Of a DNA stretch of 64,000 nt, positions 20,436 to 29,777 are shown one piece after another. Position 1 is the stretch's first letter. Each line of letters begins with the position of its first letter. The DNA is taken from contig NZ_CP007154.1 of assembly GCF_000524555.1 (NCBI RefSeq), forward strand, positions 1 to 64,000, written 5' to 3'. The stretch comes from Mesomycoplasma bovoculi M165/69. Lineage in GTDB: Bacteria > Bacillota_I > Bacilli_A > Mycoplasmatales > Metamycoplasmataceae. The notes below the pieces were generated by a model. The model was given only the letters and a program-made list of their open reading frames with translations, ran no database searches and was not told where the DNA came from. The translations under genes and the position numbers were made by a program.

Positions 20436-21124
20436 TTAATTTTTTGGGGTTTGGTTTTTTAGATATCAGCTAAGTAGTGTTGCTTTATGGTCTTTGTATG
20501 TTCTACCGTTTGATTTCATAAAAGATGATAGTTTTTCGATTAGTTCATCTAGGTAGCTTATTTTTTCTTTAAGCTCTAAATATTCATTTTCTGTTAGATA
20601 AACATTTTGATAAGATCTGTATACTGTCTTATTAATATCTATCTTATTATTATCTATACAACTACAATTCGATTCACAAACTTCCTAAGGTATGTTTTGA
20701 AACCTACTGAATTTCGATTTTCGAACTTCAAAGTTCGATTTTTTACTTCTTAAATTTTGTTTTTTAGTCTTCTTGTCATATTCTTTCATAAAGTTTTTGA
20801 CATATATGAGATTGGGTTACCAAGCCCTTGTCTTTTCTTTTCGATGAGATTTATATCTTTCAGTTCTTTGATTATTTTGCAGGCTTTCTCTTTAGCTTTA
20901 TTAAAGGTTTCTTGTACTTCTTGTAATGTAAAATAGATATAGACTCTTTCTTTTTCATCAATCCACTTATTCATATATGAAAGAGAGGTTTTTTGAAGCA
21001 TAATCGAATAAAGAATTTTAGCATCTGATGTTAGGATTTTAAAATTTTCATCTTCAAGTAAAAACATTGGTATTTTTAAAAAGCTAAAAGCTTCAATTTT
21101 TTTTTTTTTTGTAAAAATATTCAT
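20436..21124 (-). pseudogene. Broken Firmicutes-type replication initiator (RepA N-terminal family)
   Basis: From ATG 21124 (AAAGGAG upstream) the frame encodes a RepA_N/winged-helix start: FSFLKIPMFLLEDENFKILT, then SDAKILYSIMLQKTSLS, typical of plasmid and integrative-element initiators in Firmicutes. Near 20800 the frame shifts: coding continues as NFMKEYDKKTKKQNLRSKKS in the next frame. It meets a TAG near 20685, then resumes as VYLTENEYLELKEKISYLDE, SNGRTYKDHKATLLSW to TAA 20436, the usual C-terminal domain of these proteins. Early Trp is UGG, the C-terminal one is UGA. The element can no longer make a full initiator as sequenced. Confidence 0.8.
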
Positions 21125-21153
21125 ACATTTTTTCTCCTTTGTTTTTGTATCAC

Positions 21154-21185
21154 AAAAAGAGAAATATTTTTATTTCTCTTTTTTA
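21154..21185 (-). terminator. Terminator after the Bro-N gene
   Basis: AAAAAGAGAAATA and TATTTCTCTTTTT form a perfect stem with a short AT loop. It lies 20 bases beyond the Bro-N stop codon on the minus strand, between that gene and the broken repA. Confidence 0.8.
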
Positions 21186-21205
21186 ACCTTTCTTATTGTT
21201 TACAT

Positions 21206-22105
21206 TTACTTTTTCTTATCTTTATCTTTAAACTCTTTAGTATTAACATCTTCTATGAGTTTTCTAAAATTTATAGCGTTTTTAGTTGTAATAACAGGTT
21301 TCCCTGTCTTTTTCTCAATCTCTTTTCTAGCGTTGCCCGCAACACTTCCGCCTTCTTTCGCTACTTTTTTATTTTCTTCTAAGCCTTGGGGGTTTTTGAT
21401 ATTGGTAAGTTCAGTTGTTGTAGCCTCTGCCAGCATATTTAAGACAAGTTCTAGGGTACTCATATTATCTCTTAGGTTTTGTTTCTTTAAACCTTTGTGG
21501 TCTTTATACTCTCTTGTTGTCATACCAGACCATGTTTTTGTGATTTCATTGGTTAAGATGGCGTATTCCTCACCTTTTTCAACACCATGATCTTGCCAAG
21601 CATCGGTAAGTTCTTTTCTAACTTGTATTGTCTGTAGTCTTTGATTGATCCATTCTTTACTATAGCCTTTTTTAAGATAAGTTTCTAAAGCTCTATCAAT
21701 GGTAAGCTCGGGATCGATTATTTCATCAATTCTTTCTTTTCCTACTTGAGCTAACCACATTTTAAAAGGTTCGGCTTTTGGGGATGGTATAGATTGTATA
21801 ATACGAAATATTCCTTGCGTATCTGCGACATCGGTGTTGTATTTTTTACCATCTGACGACTCTAATTTCAGTTGTCGACAAAATGTCGACAACTCACTTT
21901 TCTCTTCGTCTGACATTCTTTTTTTAACACGATACCAATAATCTCTAGGATCATTGCTTTCAGTAAGAACGCCAATAATATCTACAACCGAAAAATACCA
22001 TTCTTCTTTTTTGTTATCCCAAACTCTTCTTATTTTATTGCCTTCAAATATTTTTATTTGATTATTCAATGCTATCTTTCCAATTTTTTTGTTAGTTTTA
22101 CTCAT
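21206..22105 (-). CDS. Bro-N domain / phage-antirepressor-like protein
   Basis: A 299-residue intact protein of the Bro-N family seen in phages and integrative elements. It shows IRRVWDNKKEEWYFSVVDIIGVLT, then DPRDYWYRVKKR, then FRIIQSIPSPKAEPFKMWLA, the conserved Bro-N core. The C-terminal part has GVEKGEEYAILTNEITKTW, NMLAEATTTELT and GGSVAGNARKEIEKKTGKPV, familiar from long antirepressor-like homologues. All seven Trp codons are UGG, none UGA. It probably came with the same Gram-positive-type mobile DNA as the broken repA. The Bro family binds DNA, but its role here is unknown. Confidence 0.85.
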   Translation of the reverse strand: MSKTNKKIGKIALNNQIKIFEGNKIRRVWDNKKEEWYFSVVDIIGVLTESNDPRDYWYRVKKRMSDEEKSELSTFCRQLKLESSDGKKYNTDVADTQGIFRIIQSIPSPKAEPFKMWLAQVGKERIDEIIDPELTIDRALETYLKKGYSKEWINQRLQTIQVRKELTDAWQDHGVEKGEEYAILTNEITKTWSGMTTREYKDHKGLKKQNLRDNMSTLELVLNMLAEATTTELTNIKNPQGLEENKKVAKEGGSVAGNARKEIEKKTGKPVITTKNAINFRKLIEDVNTKEFKDKDKKK

Positions 22106-22124
22106 AAATCATCATCCTTAAAAT

Positions 22125-22165
22125 TAATATTTAATTACTTATAGTATACACTGAAGCAGTAAAAA
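22125..22165 (-). promoter_or_regulatory. Shared upstream element, copy before Bro-N
   Basis: This stretch (TAATATTTAATTA ... AGTATACACTGAAGCAGTAAAAA) closely matches 26263-26307 upstream of the BcgI-like gene. Both lie on the same side of minus-strand starts and contain, on the minus strand, GTGTATACT as a possible extended -10. They may be duplicated promoters or scars of one mobile unit. Confidence 0.5.
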
Positions 22166-22215
22166 CCGCCATAACAAGGCTAACTCAAACATCAGCATCT
22201 GATATTTTATAGTCT

Positions 22216-22590
22216 TTAAACTTTTTTTGTGTTAAAGATATCTTTTTTGACTAAATGGATAATTTCAATGACATTATAACTTTTATCTAATAGTTCATTA
22301 TCATATATAATGATAAATTGGAGTATAAATTCTATCAACCATTAATTTTTCTTTTGCTATATCTATTACAACATCAACTAGATTTAATTCTACTGTTGTG
22401 TGTTTTGTTCTGTGATAATTAATAACAAAAGCATTAACTTTTCTAATTGTTTAAAAATCTCTAACTTTTAATAATTTTTCTCATCATCCTTTTTCTTGCT
22501 CAAAACTAGCTTTGCTTGCATATAGCAATTCTGGTTCAATAATAGGTTCTTGTTTATCGTTATATTCTAATACTTAAATTCATTAATAAA
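22216..22590 (-). pseudogene. Decayed coding fragment, unidentified
   Basis: The minus strand shows a stretch of coding quality broken by one stop and one frameshift: EPIIEPELLYASKASFEQEK, WWEKLLKVRDF-stop, TIRKVNAFVINYHRTKHTTV, DVVIDIAKEKLMVDRIYTP, then in another frame DNELLDKSYNVIEIIHLVKK to TAA at 22216. UGA is used for Trp. I do not recognise the family. It is not expressed as one protein as sequenced. Confidence 0.5.
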
Positions 22591-22623
22591 ATGTGGTTAT
22601 TTTTAAAGTTATTCTCTACTTAA

Positions 22624-22976
22624 TTAATAATTTGCATTTCATAATAAAAGGAGATTATCTACTCTTGGAAAATTATCTTTTCCATAAGTGATTTTAAATT
22701 CTTTTTCATCCATTCTAAAAATTTGCGAATAATCAATGAGACTATTTTTTTAAATAATGAATATGGAGCAGTTGCATCTGTAGTAATAAGAATTTCTGTA
22801 AAAAATTGGTCTTTTTCCATTTCATCTTTATTGGCACTACGTGTTTTAACAAAATAATACATCCCTTCATTCCCGTTGAACCAAATAACAACAGAGTGTT
22901 GTTTAATCAGTTGACTATAAATATTAAAAAGGATATTATGTTTAGGTAAATATGGAGCAAATTTGTCAAATTGCAT
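22624..22976 (-). pseudogene. Unidentified protein, frameshifted at a poly-A run
   Basis: From ATG 22976 the frame runs MQFDKFAPYLPKHNILFNIY to LITTDATAPYSLFKK, then continues to 22659 (105 residues). The last 35 codons make better sense in the next frame, NSLIDYSQIFRMDEKEF, then GKDNFPRVDNLLLLWNANY to TAA 22624. The change of frame sits at seven consecutive A (coding strand). One added A would give a 116-117-residue protein. The function is unknown; it follows the R-M/S genes on the same strand and may belong to the same accessory region. Confidence 0.5.
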
Positions 22977-23029
22977 AAAAAATTTACTTCCAAAATATTT
23001 TATATTTAAATTATGTTATTTTGCTATAA

Positions 23030-23053
23030 ATAAAAAAGCACTTGCTGTGCTTT
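23030..23053 (-). terminator. Terminator of the BcgI-like R-M/S unit
   Basis: AAAGCAC and GTGCTTT arms around a TTGCT loop, followed on the minus strand by a T-rich run. It overlaps the stop codon of the specificity region. Confidence 0.65.
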
Positions 23054-24164
23054 ATTTACTATTGCATACATTTTTAGTTGTACTAATTTTATTATTTGCA
23101 TAAATAACTACATCTTTTATAACAAGTTTTTGAATAGCGGTTGTAAATAATTCAATATATTCAAAGTCAATTTTCCCATCTTTTGTAGGTAATTGGATAT
23201 TGCCATTTAAAAAGGTGCTATCTACATCTCTAACCAAAACACTCATTAATTTATGTTTTTGTTTGTTTAATATGGTAGTAAAATATGGTATTGAATTATA
23301 ATTTAATGATATTTTAGAAGCTATTTTTCTTACAAACTGTCCAGCATACCACGGATTTTTTCTATAAAAAAAATCCATCTGTAGCAATCCTAAACTTCAA
23401 GTACCTTTTTCATTAATATTATCTTGATTTACATATCCTGTTTTTCTTAAAACACCTTGATTCAATGATGTTCTAGTAACATAATCATATTCGTCTCCGC
23501 ACACCAATTTATTTGTATTAAAACTTCGTGTAGTTGAAATTTCAAACAAATCCCCAATTTTATACTCACTTCATTTAATATTATTAAAATTATCAATGCT
23601 TCTTTTCTCATCATTGGTTAATTCATAATTATTTAAACCAGTTACTTTTAAATAAGCTTCCAGCTCGGCGATATGTTGAGCTTCCAGCTCGGCGATAAAA
23701 TATTCCATAAATTTAAAGTCAATTTTTCCGTCTTTTGTAGGTAATTTTATGTACTCTTGTTTAATTTTTTCTCATCCAGATTTATTTCCTCAGTTATATT
23801 TTGAGTAAATTTTATTTAAACAAGAATTTATAAAAGGGTGAATTTTGTTTATTTTTATCAAATCATCTTTGAACTTAAATGCATAACTATCTTGTAAAAC
23901 TGTGAAATCATAAGGTTGATAAAATGATTTTCCAAAACCATTAGCAGTTGCTGAAAATACATTTTTTAAGATTGTGGCATTTTCTCTATTTATATATTTT
24001 CCAATTTGGTTGTTCGATAATATGGCAGTTGTTGCAGGTAAATCACCTGCACTATTTTTAATAACATTATTTGTTTTTATTTTTTCAAATAAATCATCAA
24101 CTTTATACTCGCCTCACTGAACATTTTGAAGCTTTTCATCCAGTGAGGTATCTACTTTTTTATC
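23052..24164 (-). pseudogene. HsdS-like specificity region with two target-recognition domains, lacking its own start
   Basis: An open frame of 370 codons with UGA as Trp. Two halves each begin WGEYKVDDLFEKI or WSEYKIGDLFEIS and end LPTKDGKIDF, the hallmark of Type I/BcgI specificity subunits with two TRDs. Between them are two tandem IAELEA units. The frame is closed upstream by TAA just before 24164 and has no ATG, GTG or TTG near its start. It is offset by one base from the restriction-methylase gene, across six A at 24156-24161. A seventh A would fuse the two into one ~1,050-residue protein. As sequenced it is probably silent. Confidence 0.82.
23655..23697. repeat. 24-bp tandem repeat in the central helix of the specificity region
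   Basis: A 19-base identical core occurs twice with a 24-base period and encodes IAELEAQH-IAELEAYL. It lies between the two TRDs, where repeat number sets the spacing of the bipartite target in Type I systems such as EcoR124. Confidence 0.88.
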
Positions 24165-26194
24165 TTATCATCAACTTTATTTTGATTTTTAAGTATGGCA
24201 GATACTTCATATGATAAATAGTCTGCCACTGTTTTTTTAAAATCCGCAAGAGTTGGTTTGTTGTCTGTTGGTGTTGTTTGATTTCAATCAGCACCATTTT
24301 CTGGGTCAATATGGCCTTCATAATACTCTTGTTCAGTAAAGATTTTTAATTTATGTTTTCCAAATCGCACTAAATCGACAAGTTCTTGATATCTCTCTTT
24401 TGCTCTATCCTTATCTTTTAGATTTGTACTAGATTTTCTTCTATTAGTTCGCGAATATCCATCATTTGAAAAATCAATAAATTTGACAATATCATCTTTT
24501 AAATGAGGTTCACCAACTTTAAAAACATATATGTTTGTTTGCACACTTGATTTGCCAATAAATAAATCTATCGGCATTTTTATGCTTGCAAGTAATGTAT
24601 TATTTTTTAATATTTCTTGATTAATTGTCTTTGCCTTACCACTTCCTGCTGAATTTTGAATAATAATTGCAGCATACCCTTTATTCATCATTGATAATGC
24701 TTTTTCAACAAAAATCATACCATTACCTTCTGCAGAATATGGTGGGTTAAGAATAAATGCAGTTGCCGGGAAAATTTCATTTGTTTTACCAAAAGCATAT
24801 TTACCATCAAAATCATTTAAAGAGTTTTTATTTAATATGTTTGAACTACCATCCCCCATCAAAATCATATTTAAAATAGCAAGCATATATATACTTGGTA
24901 ATAATTCTAGGCCTAGCAATTGTTCCGCTTTGATTTTTAATATTTTTTGTTCTAAATCCTTAGGAGATGTGATTTTTGATTTTGCATCAATAATCATTTC
25001 ATTCATTGCAGCAACTAATAATCCAGCACTTCCTGTTGCAAAATCTCAAACATAACTATCTTTATCCACTCTTGCTAGTTTTGCTAATAAATTTGCTACA
25101 TATGATGGAGTTAAAACAACATCATTTAATTTATCCTGAGTAAAACCAAGCCAAGAATACATTTCATTAAATAATTTTCCAGTAAAATCTGTTGTTAAAC
25201 CTATTTTGTAATATATACCCAAATCATCAACAATTTTTGAATATATCCTTTTTAGTTGGCTTTCACCATTTACCACTTTATTGATATTGTCAGATAGTAA
25301 AGTGTTTTCAAGTGTTCGTATAATTAACTGTTGTTTTGAACTTGGTAGATTTTTTTGACTTAAAAATGACTTAATTTTTCTAATAATAATATCACCATCA
25401 GTATTCCCGTGTTCAGGTGAAGATTTTAAATCTGATTTTTCGAGTGGTTCTACTTTATTAGGAATACCTAGTGATGCCATAATTGATGCAGCTACTAAAT
25501 ACACTCTGTCATTTTCACTTAGTCCTTTTTCGTTTTGATAAATATCGTTATTCAGTTTAGTTAAACTTGCATCAATTTCTTGTTCTTTTTTCTCTCTTAA
25601 TTCTTGTAATTCTTTCTCTGTTAAAGATAATTCATTTATTTTGTCTATAAATTTATCAAATTTATCCTTCTTTAAAAAAGATAAATCACTATATTTAGCG
25701 ACTTCTTGCCCAACCCCGAAATTATCTTTTGAAACATAATATACACCAATCAAACGCTCAATTTTTCCATCTATTTTTTTATGTCCAGTAATTCCAATAG
25801 CAATTACCTCTGAATAATTTGTATGATGTAAAATTGCATTGGCATAATGAACAGCGCCATTTACTGCATATTTATTTATATTTTGGTAATTGGGTTCATT
25901 TTTTGTTGTTTTGTTTTCAACTCTGTTGTTGTTATCTAATTTAACTAATGTGTTTTTATATCCCTTATATTCAATAAGGATGGGATAGCGTTTTAGATTT
26001 TTACCTTCTAAAAGTAATTTAGCATCTGGTCGGCTACCTCCCACTCCGCCATTTTTGGATCCATAGTCATTCAATGCCTTGTTGATTTCATCATTCAAAC
26101 TCTCTTGTTCCAGTCTGAAATCTAAACCATAACTATTTAACTCTGCATTTGTTATTTGTGCTATGTTAGGCTCTATTGATTGTATTTTTGCCAT
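24152..26194 (-). CDS. BcgI-like restriction-methylase fusion polypeptide
   Basis: A 680-residue protein with an N-terminal nuclease and a gamma-class N6-adenine methylase. The nuclease motif is RPDAKL (Asp 57) then LIEYKGY (Glu 75, Lys 77). The methylase has SAM motif [10 protein letters not shown] from residue 384 and catalytic NPPY at 483-486. The same order is found in BcgI-A and Type IIG enzymes. No separate hsdR or hsdM is seen. UGA is used for two Trp. It ends DDKIKK at TAG 24152, one base out of frame with the specificity region. Without S such enzymes normally cannot recognise DNA, so activity depends on that frame. A GGCGGA site precedes the ATG. Confidence 0.87.
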
Positions 26195-26262
26195 ATTTTT
26201 TCCGCCTAAGATTAATACTCTTACTAAAAATATAAATACTTTTTGGTTGCTAATTAATAATA

Positions 26263-26307
26263 TAATATTTAATTAATTATTAATAGTATACACTAAAGTA
26301 ATAAAAA
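26263..26307 (-). promoter_or_regulatory. Shared upstream element, copy before the BcgI-like gene
   Basis: It matches 22125-22165 with a few substitutions and one short insertion; the common core is AGTATACACT. It lies about 70 bases upstream of the ATG at 26194 and is the likely promoter region. Confidence 0.5.
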
Positions 26308-26326
26308 AGTACCATAAATGGTACTT
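26303..26326 (-). terminator. AGTACCAT hairpin after a decayed gene
   Basis: AAGTACCAT and ATGGTACTT pair around AA, with six T following on the minus strand. A similar GTACCA/TGGTAC hairpin occurs at 20263-20279 beside the right direct repeat. Confidence 0.65.
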
Positions 26327-26337
26327 ATATTTGAGAG

Positions 26338-26590
26338 CTACATTCTCATTATTTTAGGTTTTCGAACTTCTTGTTCTTCATCTTCTTGATGTTCTTTTTT
26401 AGTAAAAAGATTAAAAATTTAGTATTTTTTTCTTGTTGTATCATTTGTTAAATTATTTAACCATTTTTTGTAGGCAAATATTGGTAAGAATTTATTTTTT
26501 AACCAAATCTTTAGGGTCTTTTCAAACTCTTTTTTCAAAATAACTTCAAAATGCTTTTTGTTTGTTTTTCACCAAGATTTGAATTTTTAT
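26338..26590 (-). pseudogene. Decayed 3' end of an unidentified gene
   Basis: The minus strand reads KHFEVILKKEFEKTLKIWLK, FLPIFAYKKWLNNLTNDTTR to a TAA near 26419, then in another frame KEHQEDEEQEVRKPKIMRM to TAG 26338. UGA and UGG both occur for Trp. Composition looks like real protein, but frame is lost and no start is visible. The family is not recognised. Confidence 0.45.
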
Positions 26591-26644
26591 AAAAAATATT
26601 TATGTTTGTTTTTTGCAAACAACAAAAAAGTGCTTTTAAAATAC

Positions 26645-26671
26645 AAAAAGGCACTTAATGTGCCTTTTTGT
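26645..26671 (-). terminator. Terminator of rnpB
   Basis: AAAAAGGCAC and GTGCCTTTTT pair around a short loop immediately after the rnpB 3' end on the minus strand. Confidence 0.85.
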
Positions 26672-26945
26672 GCATTAATAAGCCGCGTTCTGTATTAGTC
26701 AACCATTTATCTAAGCAAATATTGCTTCTCAACCATTGTTGAATTCCTAGGTTGAGCTCCCCTACCAAAAATTTGGGTTTCTAGCTCATGGAGTTTACCG
26801 CGTTTCACCTTAATTTAATAAGCTCGTCTCTGTGGCACTAGTCGTCTGGGCTTGAATTTATTAGATTCAACATGAACATTACTATCATCTCAGATAGTGC
26901 TAGCGCGGACTTTCCTCTACCTTCTGGCAGCGATTGACTTATGCA
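26672..26945 (-). ncRNA. rnpB: RNase P RNA, B-type
   Basis: The catalytic RNA of RNase P, which removes 5' leaders from pre-tRNA. On the minus strand it shows the conserved P4 sequence GAGGAAAGTCCGCGCTAG near the 5' end and its partner ACAGAACGCGGCTTAT near the 3' end. The internal GGTGAAACGCGGTAAACTCC is also typical. A TATAAT box at 26952-26957 lies about seven bases before the proposed 5' end, and a strong terminator follows. Ends are estimated to within a few bases. Confidence 0.95.
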
Positions 26946-26981
26946 ATAAAAATTATACAAACTTTTTAATTTTTATTAATA

Positions 26982-27005
26982 TTTTATTGCTATTTAGCAA
27001 TAAAA
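26982..27005 (-). terminator. Hairpin after the low-complexity lipoprotein gene
   Basis: TTTTATTGCTA and TAGCAATAAAA form a perfect 11-bp stem with a two-base loop, 26 bases beyond the lipoprotein stop. It also lies just upstream of the rnpB promoter. Confidence 0.6.
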
Positions 27006-27030
27006 TACGAAAGCAATCTAGGCTTTTAAA

Positions 27031-27801
27031 TTAGTTTGATTGGCTTTTGCCAGCTTTTTCTTGTTTCTTTTGTTCTCTTTTTTCTTTATGTTGTTGTAAT
27101 TTGTCTTTTATTGTTTGAGCAGTAGCTTTGGCTACCTCTTTTCCCGCATCTATTAAAACTTTTTTCTGTTCAGTGGTTAATTGACTTAAAGCCTTTCCAG
27201 CGTTTGTTGCTGTTCCTTTTGCTATATCCTTCGCAGCCTCTTTTCCTGTTGGAACTCCTGATTTTGCAATTTTTAAGGCTTCAGATTTAGCTGTGCCTAT
27301 TAAAGTCTTTGTTGCAACTTTTTTTAATACATCCTTTGCTTCCGGACTTACTAGTGAATTGTGTGTTGTATTTGCAGAATCACTTCCTGTTGAATTATTT
27401 GTACCAGAGGATTGACTTGAAGAATTGTTACTTACTGCACTCCCAGAAGTGTTATTGCTTGTATTTGTTGATTGGTTATTAGAAGTGCTAGTATTTGTGT
27501 TTGATGTAACACTTCCAGAATTACCATTTATTGAAGCATTTATGTTAGTTGATTGGTTTGTAGAATTGTTGCTTGCTACACTTCCGGAAGTGTTGGTGTT
27601 TGTATCTGTTGATTTATTTCCAGAAGTATTGTAATTTGTGTTTGTAGTTACATTTCCAGATTGTTTAGTTGTATTAGATTGATTTGCATTTTTTTGTGCT
27701 TCTTCTTTTTCTTTTGAATTGTCAGTTCCACAAGATGCAAGAACAACAATAGGTGCCATTGTTACAACTGGTAAGGTTCAAACAAATTTTTTTAGTTTCA
27801 T
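27031..27801 (-). CDS. Lipoprotein with Asn/Ser/Thr-rich low-complexity region
   Basis: A 256-residue putative surface lipoprotein. The signal peptide MKLKKFVWTLPVVTMAPIVV is followed by lipobox LASC (Cys 24); an in-frame UGA lies in the signal. Residues ~40-140 consist of imperfect repeats of the type NTSGS/SNNSTNQST, made of Asn, Ser, Thr and Gly. The C-terminal ~100 residues are Lys/Ala-rich and probably helical (SPEAKDVLKKVATKTLIG onwards). Low-complexity surface proteins of this type often vary in repeat number between strains. No enzymatic domain is seen. It is a single gene, divergent from the competence genes. Confidence 0.8.
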
Positions 27802-28011
27802 ATATTTTTAATTTACCTCTTATTTTAAATTTGAAAATTATTTTTGAATGTGTTGTTTAACGTTTTTTTGTTCTATTGTCATCAAATTAGACAAAAAATA
27901 AAACAAGAAATTCACTAAATTTATAGTGAATTATTTAATAAAAAAAACATTACACTTTTTTTTTGTTTTATTTTATACCATTTTTTGCATTTTTTCTTAA
28001 TAAAGATAGCA
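27802..28011. promoter_or_regulatory. 210-base divergent intergenic region
   Basis: AT-rich non-coding DNA between the lipoprotein (minus) and comEA-like (plus) genes. Homopolymers of T (up to ten, near 27957-27966) and A are present, but no clear -35/-10 pair or hairpin stands out. Promoters for both genes must lie here. Confidence 0.4.
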
Positions 28012-28488
28012 ATGAAGAAAAAAATTAAGATTATTGGAATGATTTTAGCTTTGAGTGGTGTTGCGGCCATAGGTTTTATTTATTATGTAAAATCAATTAA
28101 AGTCAATGGAGACAAAATAAAAATCACAATTTTGAAAGGAGTTAGACAACCAGGAACCAAAATTTTTGATAAAGGAACAACCTTAAGAGAAATATTTTTT
28201 GCTTTCAAGCCATCTGCTGATGTAAATTTAGCCAACTATAACTTGAATGAAAAAATTATTGAAGATAAAGAATTTAAATTTAAATTGGAAAGTGAAAAAG
28301 AAAATTTATCAAAAATTTCTCTAGATAAATCAAAAAAATTGAAAATACCAAAAGAATTAATTAGTAATATAAAAAAATTTTTAACTAAAAATAAGGGTAA
28401 AAAAGTTTCATGGCTTGAGATACAAGAAAACTTAAAAATTGAGTCTACTTATTTAAGCAAATTGCAAGCAAATTTTACTCTTGATTAA
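28012..28488 (+). CDS. ComEA-like membrane-anchored DNA-binding protein
   Basis: A 158-residue protein with an N-terminal membrane anchor (IIGMILALSGVAAIGFIYYV). A short beta-rich part follows (KITILKGVRQPGTKIFDKGT, resembling SLBB). The C-terminal segment NKGKKVSWLEIQENLKIEST aligns by eye with the second helix-hairpin-helix of ComEA. It directly precedes a ComEC gene, the usual pair for DNA uptake across the membrane. Divergence is high, so this assignment rests partly on context. The ATG at 28012 is preferred to a TTG at 27985 because it starts with a Lys-rich leader. Confidence 0.65.
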   Translation: MKKKIKIIGMILALSGVAAIGFIYYVKSIKVNGDKIKITILKGVRQPGTKIFDKGTTLREIFFAFKPSADVNLANYNLNEKIIEDKEFKFKLESEKENLSKISLDKSKKLKIPKELISNIKKFLTKNKGKKVSWLEIQENLKIESTYLSKLQANFTLD

Positions 28489-28490
28489 TT

Positions 28491-29777
28491 TTGGTTTTTT
28501 CTATAATTTTTTTTGTTTTATTTTTAGATCAAAAAGAATTTTTGTGATTAATTGGTGTTTTTTCTTGTTTTTTATTGCTCTTTTTTCTTGGTGAGATAAA
28601 AAAAGCTGGGCTTGCCTTATTTTTAATAGGGATAAGCGCTCTATTAGTGTGAACAATTAAACCTGAATCAAACCATAAACAAAGCATATTTGAAGGCAAA
28701 GTTGTAGAATCTTACCCATATGGTTCCTTTTTGCAAACTGAAAATGCTAAATTTTTTATTAAAGGAAAATCTTTAGAGATAGATAGTTGAGTAAAAATAA
28801 AAGGAATACTAAATGCTCTTATAGTTCGGAAAAAAGAAAATTCTTCTTTTATATTCTACTTAAAATCCAAATCAATATTTTATGAAATAGTTAATAGTCA
28901 AGTGATTGAAAATCATAATTCAACAAATTTTATTAGCACCATTAAAAAATATATTTTTTCAGGAAGTGAAAATTACTCCAAATTAATTCCTATGGTTTTC
29001 TTGGGTTCTATAACTGAAGATGCTAATTTTTTAAAATCCAATCTTATATATTTGGGTGTTTATCACTTATTTGTTATATCAGGTTTTCACATTAATTTTT
29101 TTAAACAAATATTTTTTTGAGTTTTTCAAAAGTTAAAAGTGAAAACCGTAATTTATAAACCAATATTTTTTGCTTTTCTTGTTTTTCAAAGCTTTTTGCT
29201 AAATTTTCCTATTTCATTTTTGAGAGGTGTGATTTTTTGAGTCTTAATTGAAATTAATGAAATATTTTTAAACAAAAAATTTAGCAAAAGCACTTTACTT
29301 TCTTGAACAATGTTAATTTTGATGGGTTCGAATATTTTTATAATATATTCACCTGCATTTATATTGTCTTTTGGTGTAAGTTTTATTATTTTGTTTATAA
29401 ATCAAATTAAATTCTCTAAAAAATGAATAAAAATATTGGTTAATTTTGTTTTCGTTAATTTAACAAGTTTTGTATATTCTGCTTTTTATAACGGTTTTTA
29501 TAATTTATTTTCACCTTTTATTTTATTGATATTTTCACCTTTTTTCACCATTTTTTACATTATTTTGTTGTTCTTTTTGTGAAACAAGGAAATATTAGAA
29601 ATAATTAGCAAGTATTTTGTAGAAGCTATTGAATTTATAAGAGAATTGCCATTTTTGGTTTTAAATTTTAAAATAAATCAGACTTGATTGTTTTTTAGTA
29701 ATATAATATTTTTAATATGTTTTTTGTTTATGGAAATGACCACTTCTTCATCCAAGAGAAAGTTAAAGCAATTATAG
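28491..29777 (+). CDS. comEC: ComEC/Rec2-family DNA-uptake channel, channel domain only
   Basis: About 428 residues of mostly hydrophobic helices with the ComEC signature HLFVISGFHINFF in the competence domain. It overlaps holA by 61 bases at its 3' end. The metallo-beta-lactamase-like C-terminal domain of full-length ComEC is missing, as in many mollicutes. The start is uncertain: TTG 28491 follows the comEA-like stop by two bases, while ATT codons at 28461 or 28488 could also serve; no clear ribosome-binding site helps. Seven or more UGA codons are read through. Confidence 0.85.

Noticed and set aside
23655-23697. Possible CRISPR-like direct repeat
   Set aside because: Only two units without spacers, in frame and encoding a helical repeat in a specificity protein.
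27425-27634. Plus-strand frame rich in Leu, Val and Pro
   Set aside because: It is the antisense of the Asn/Ser/Thr repeat region; its composition follows directly from the repeats.
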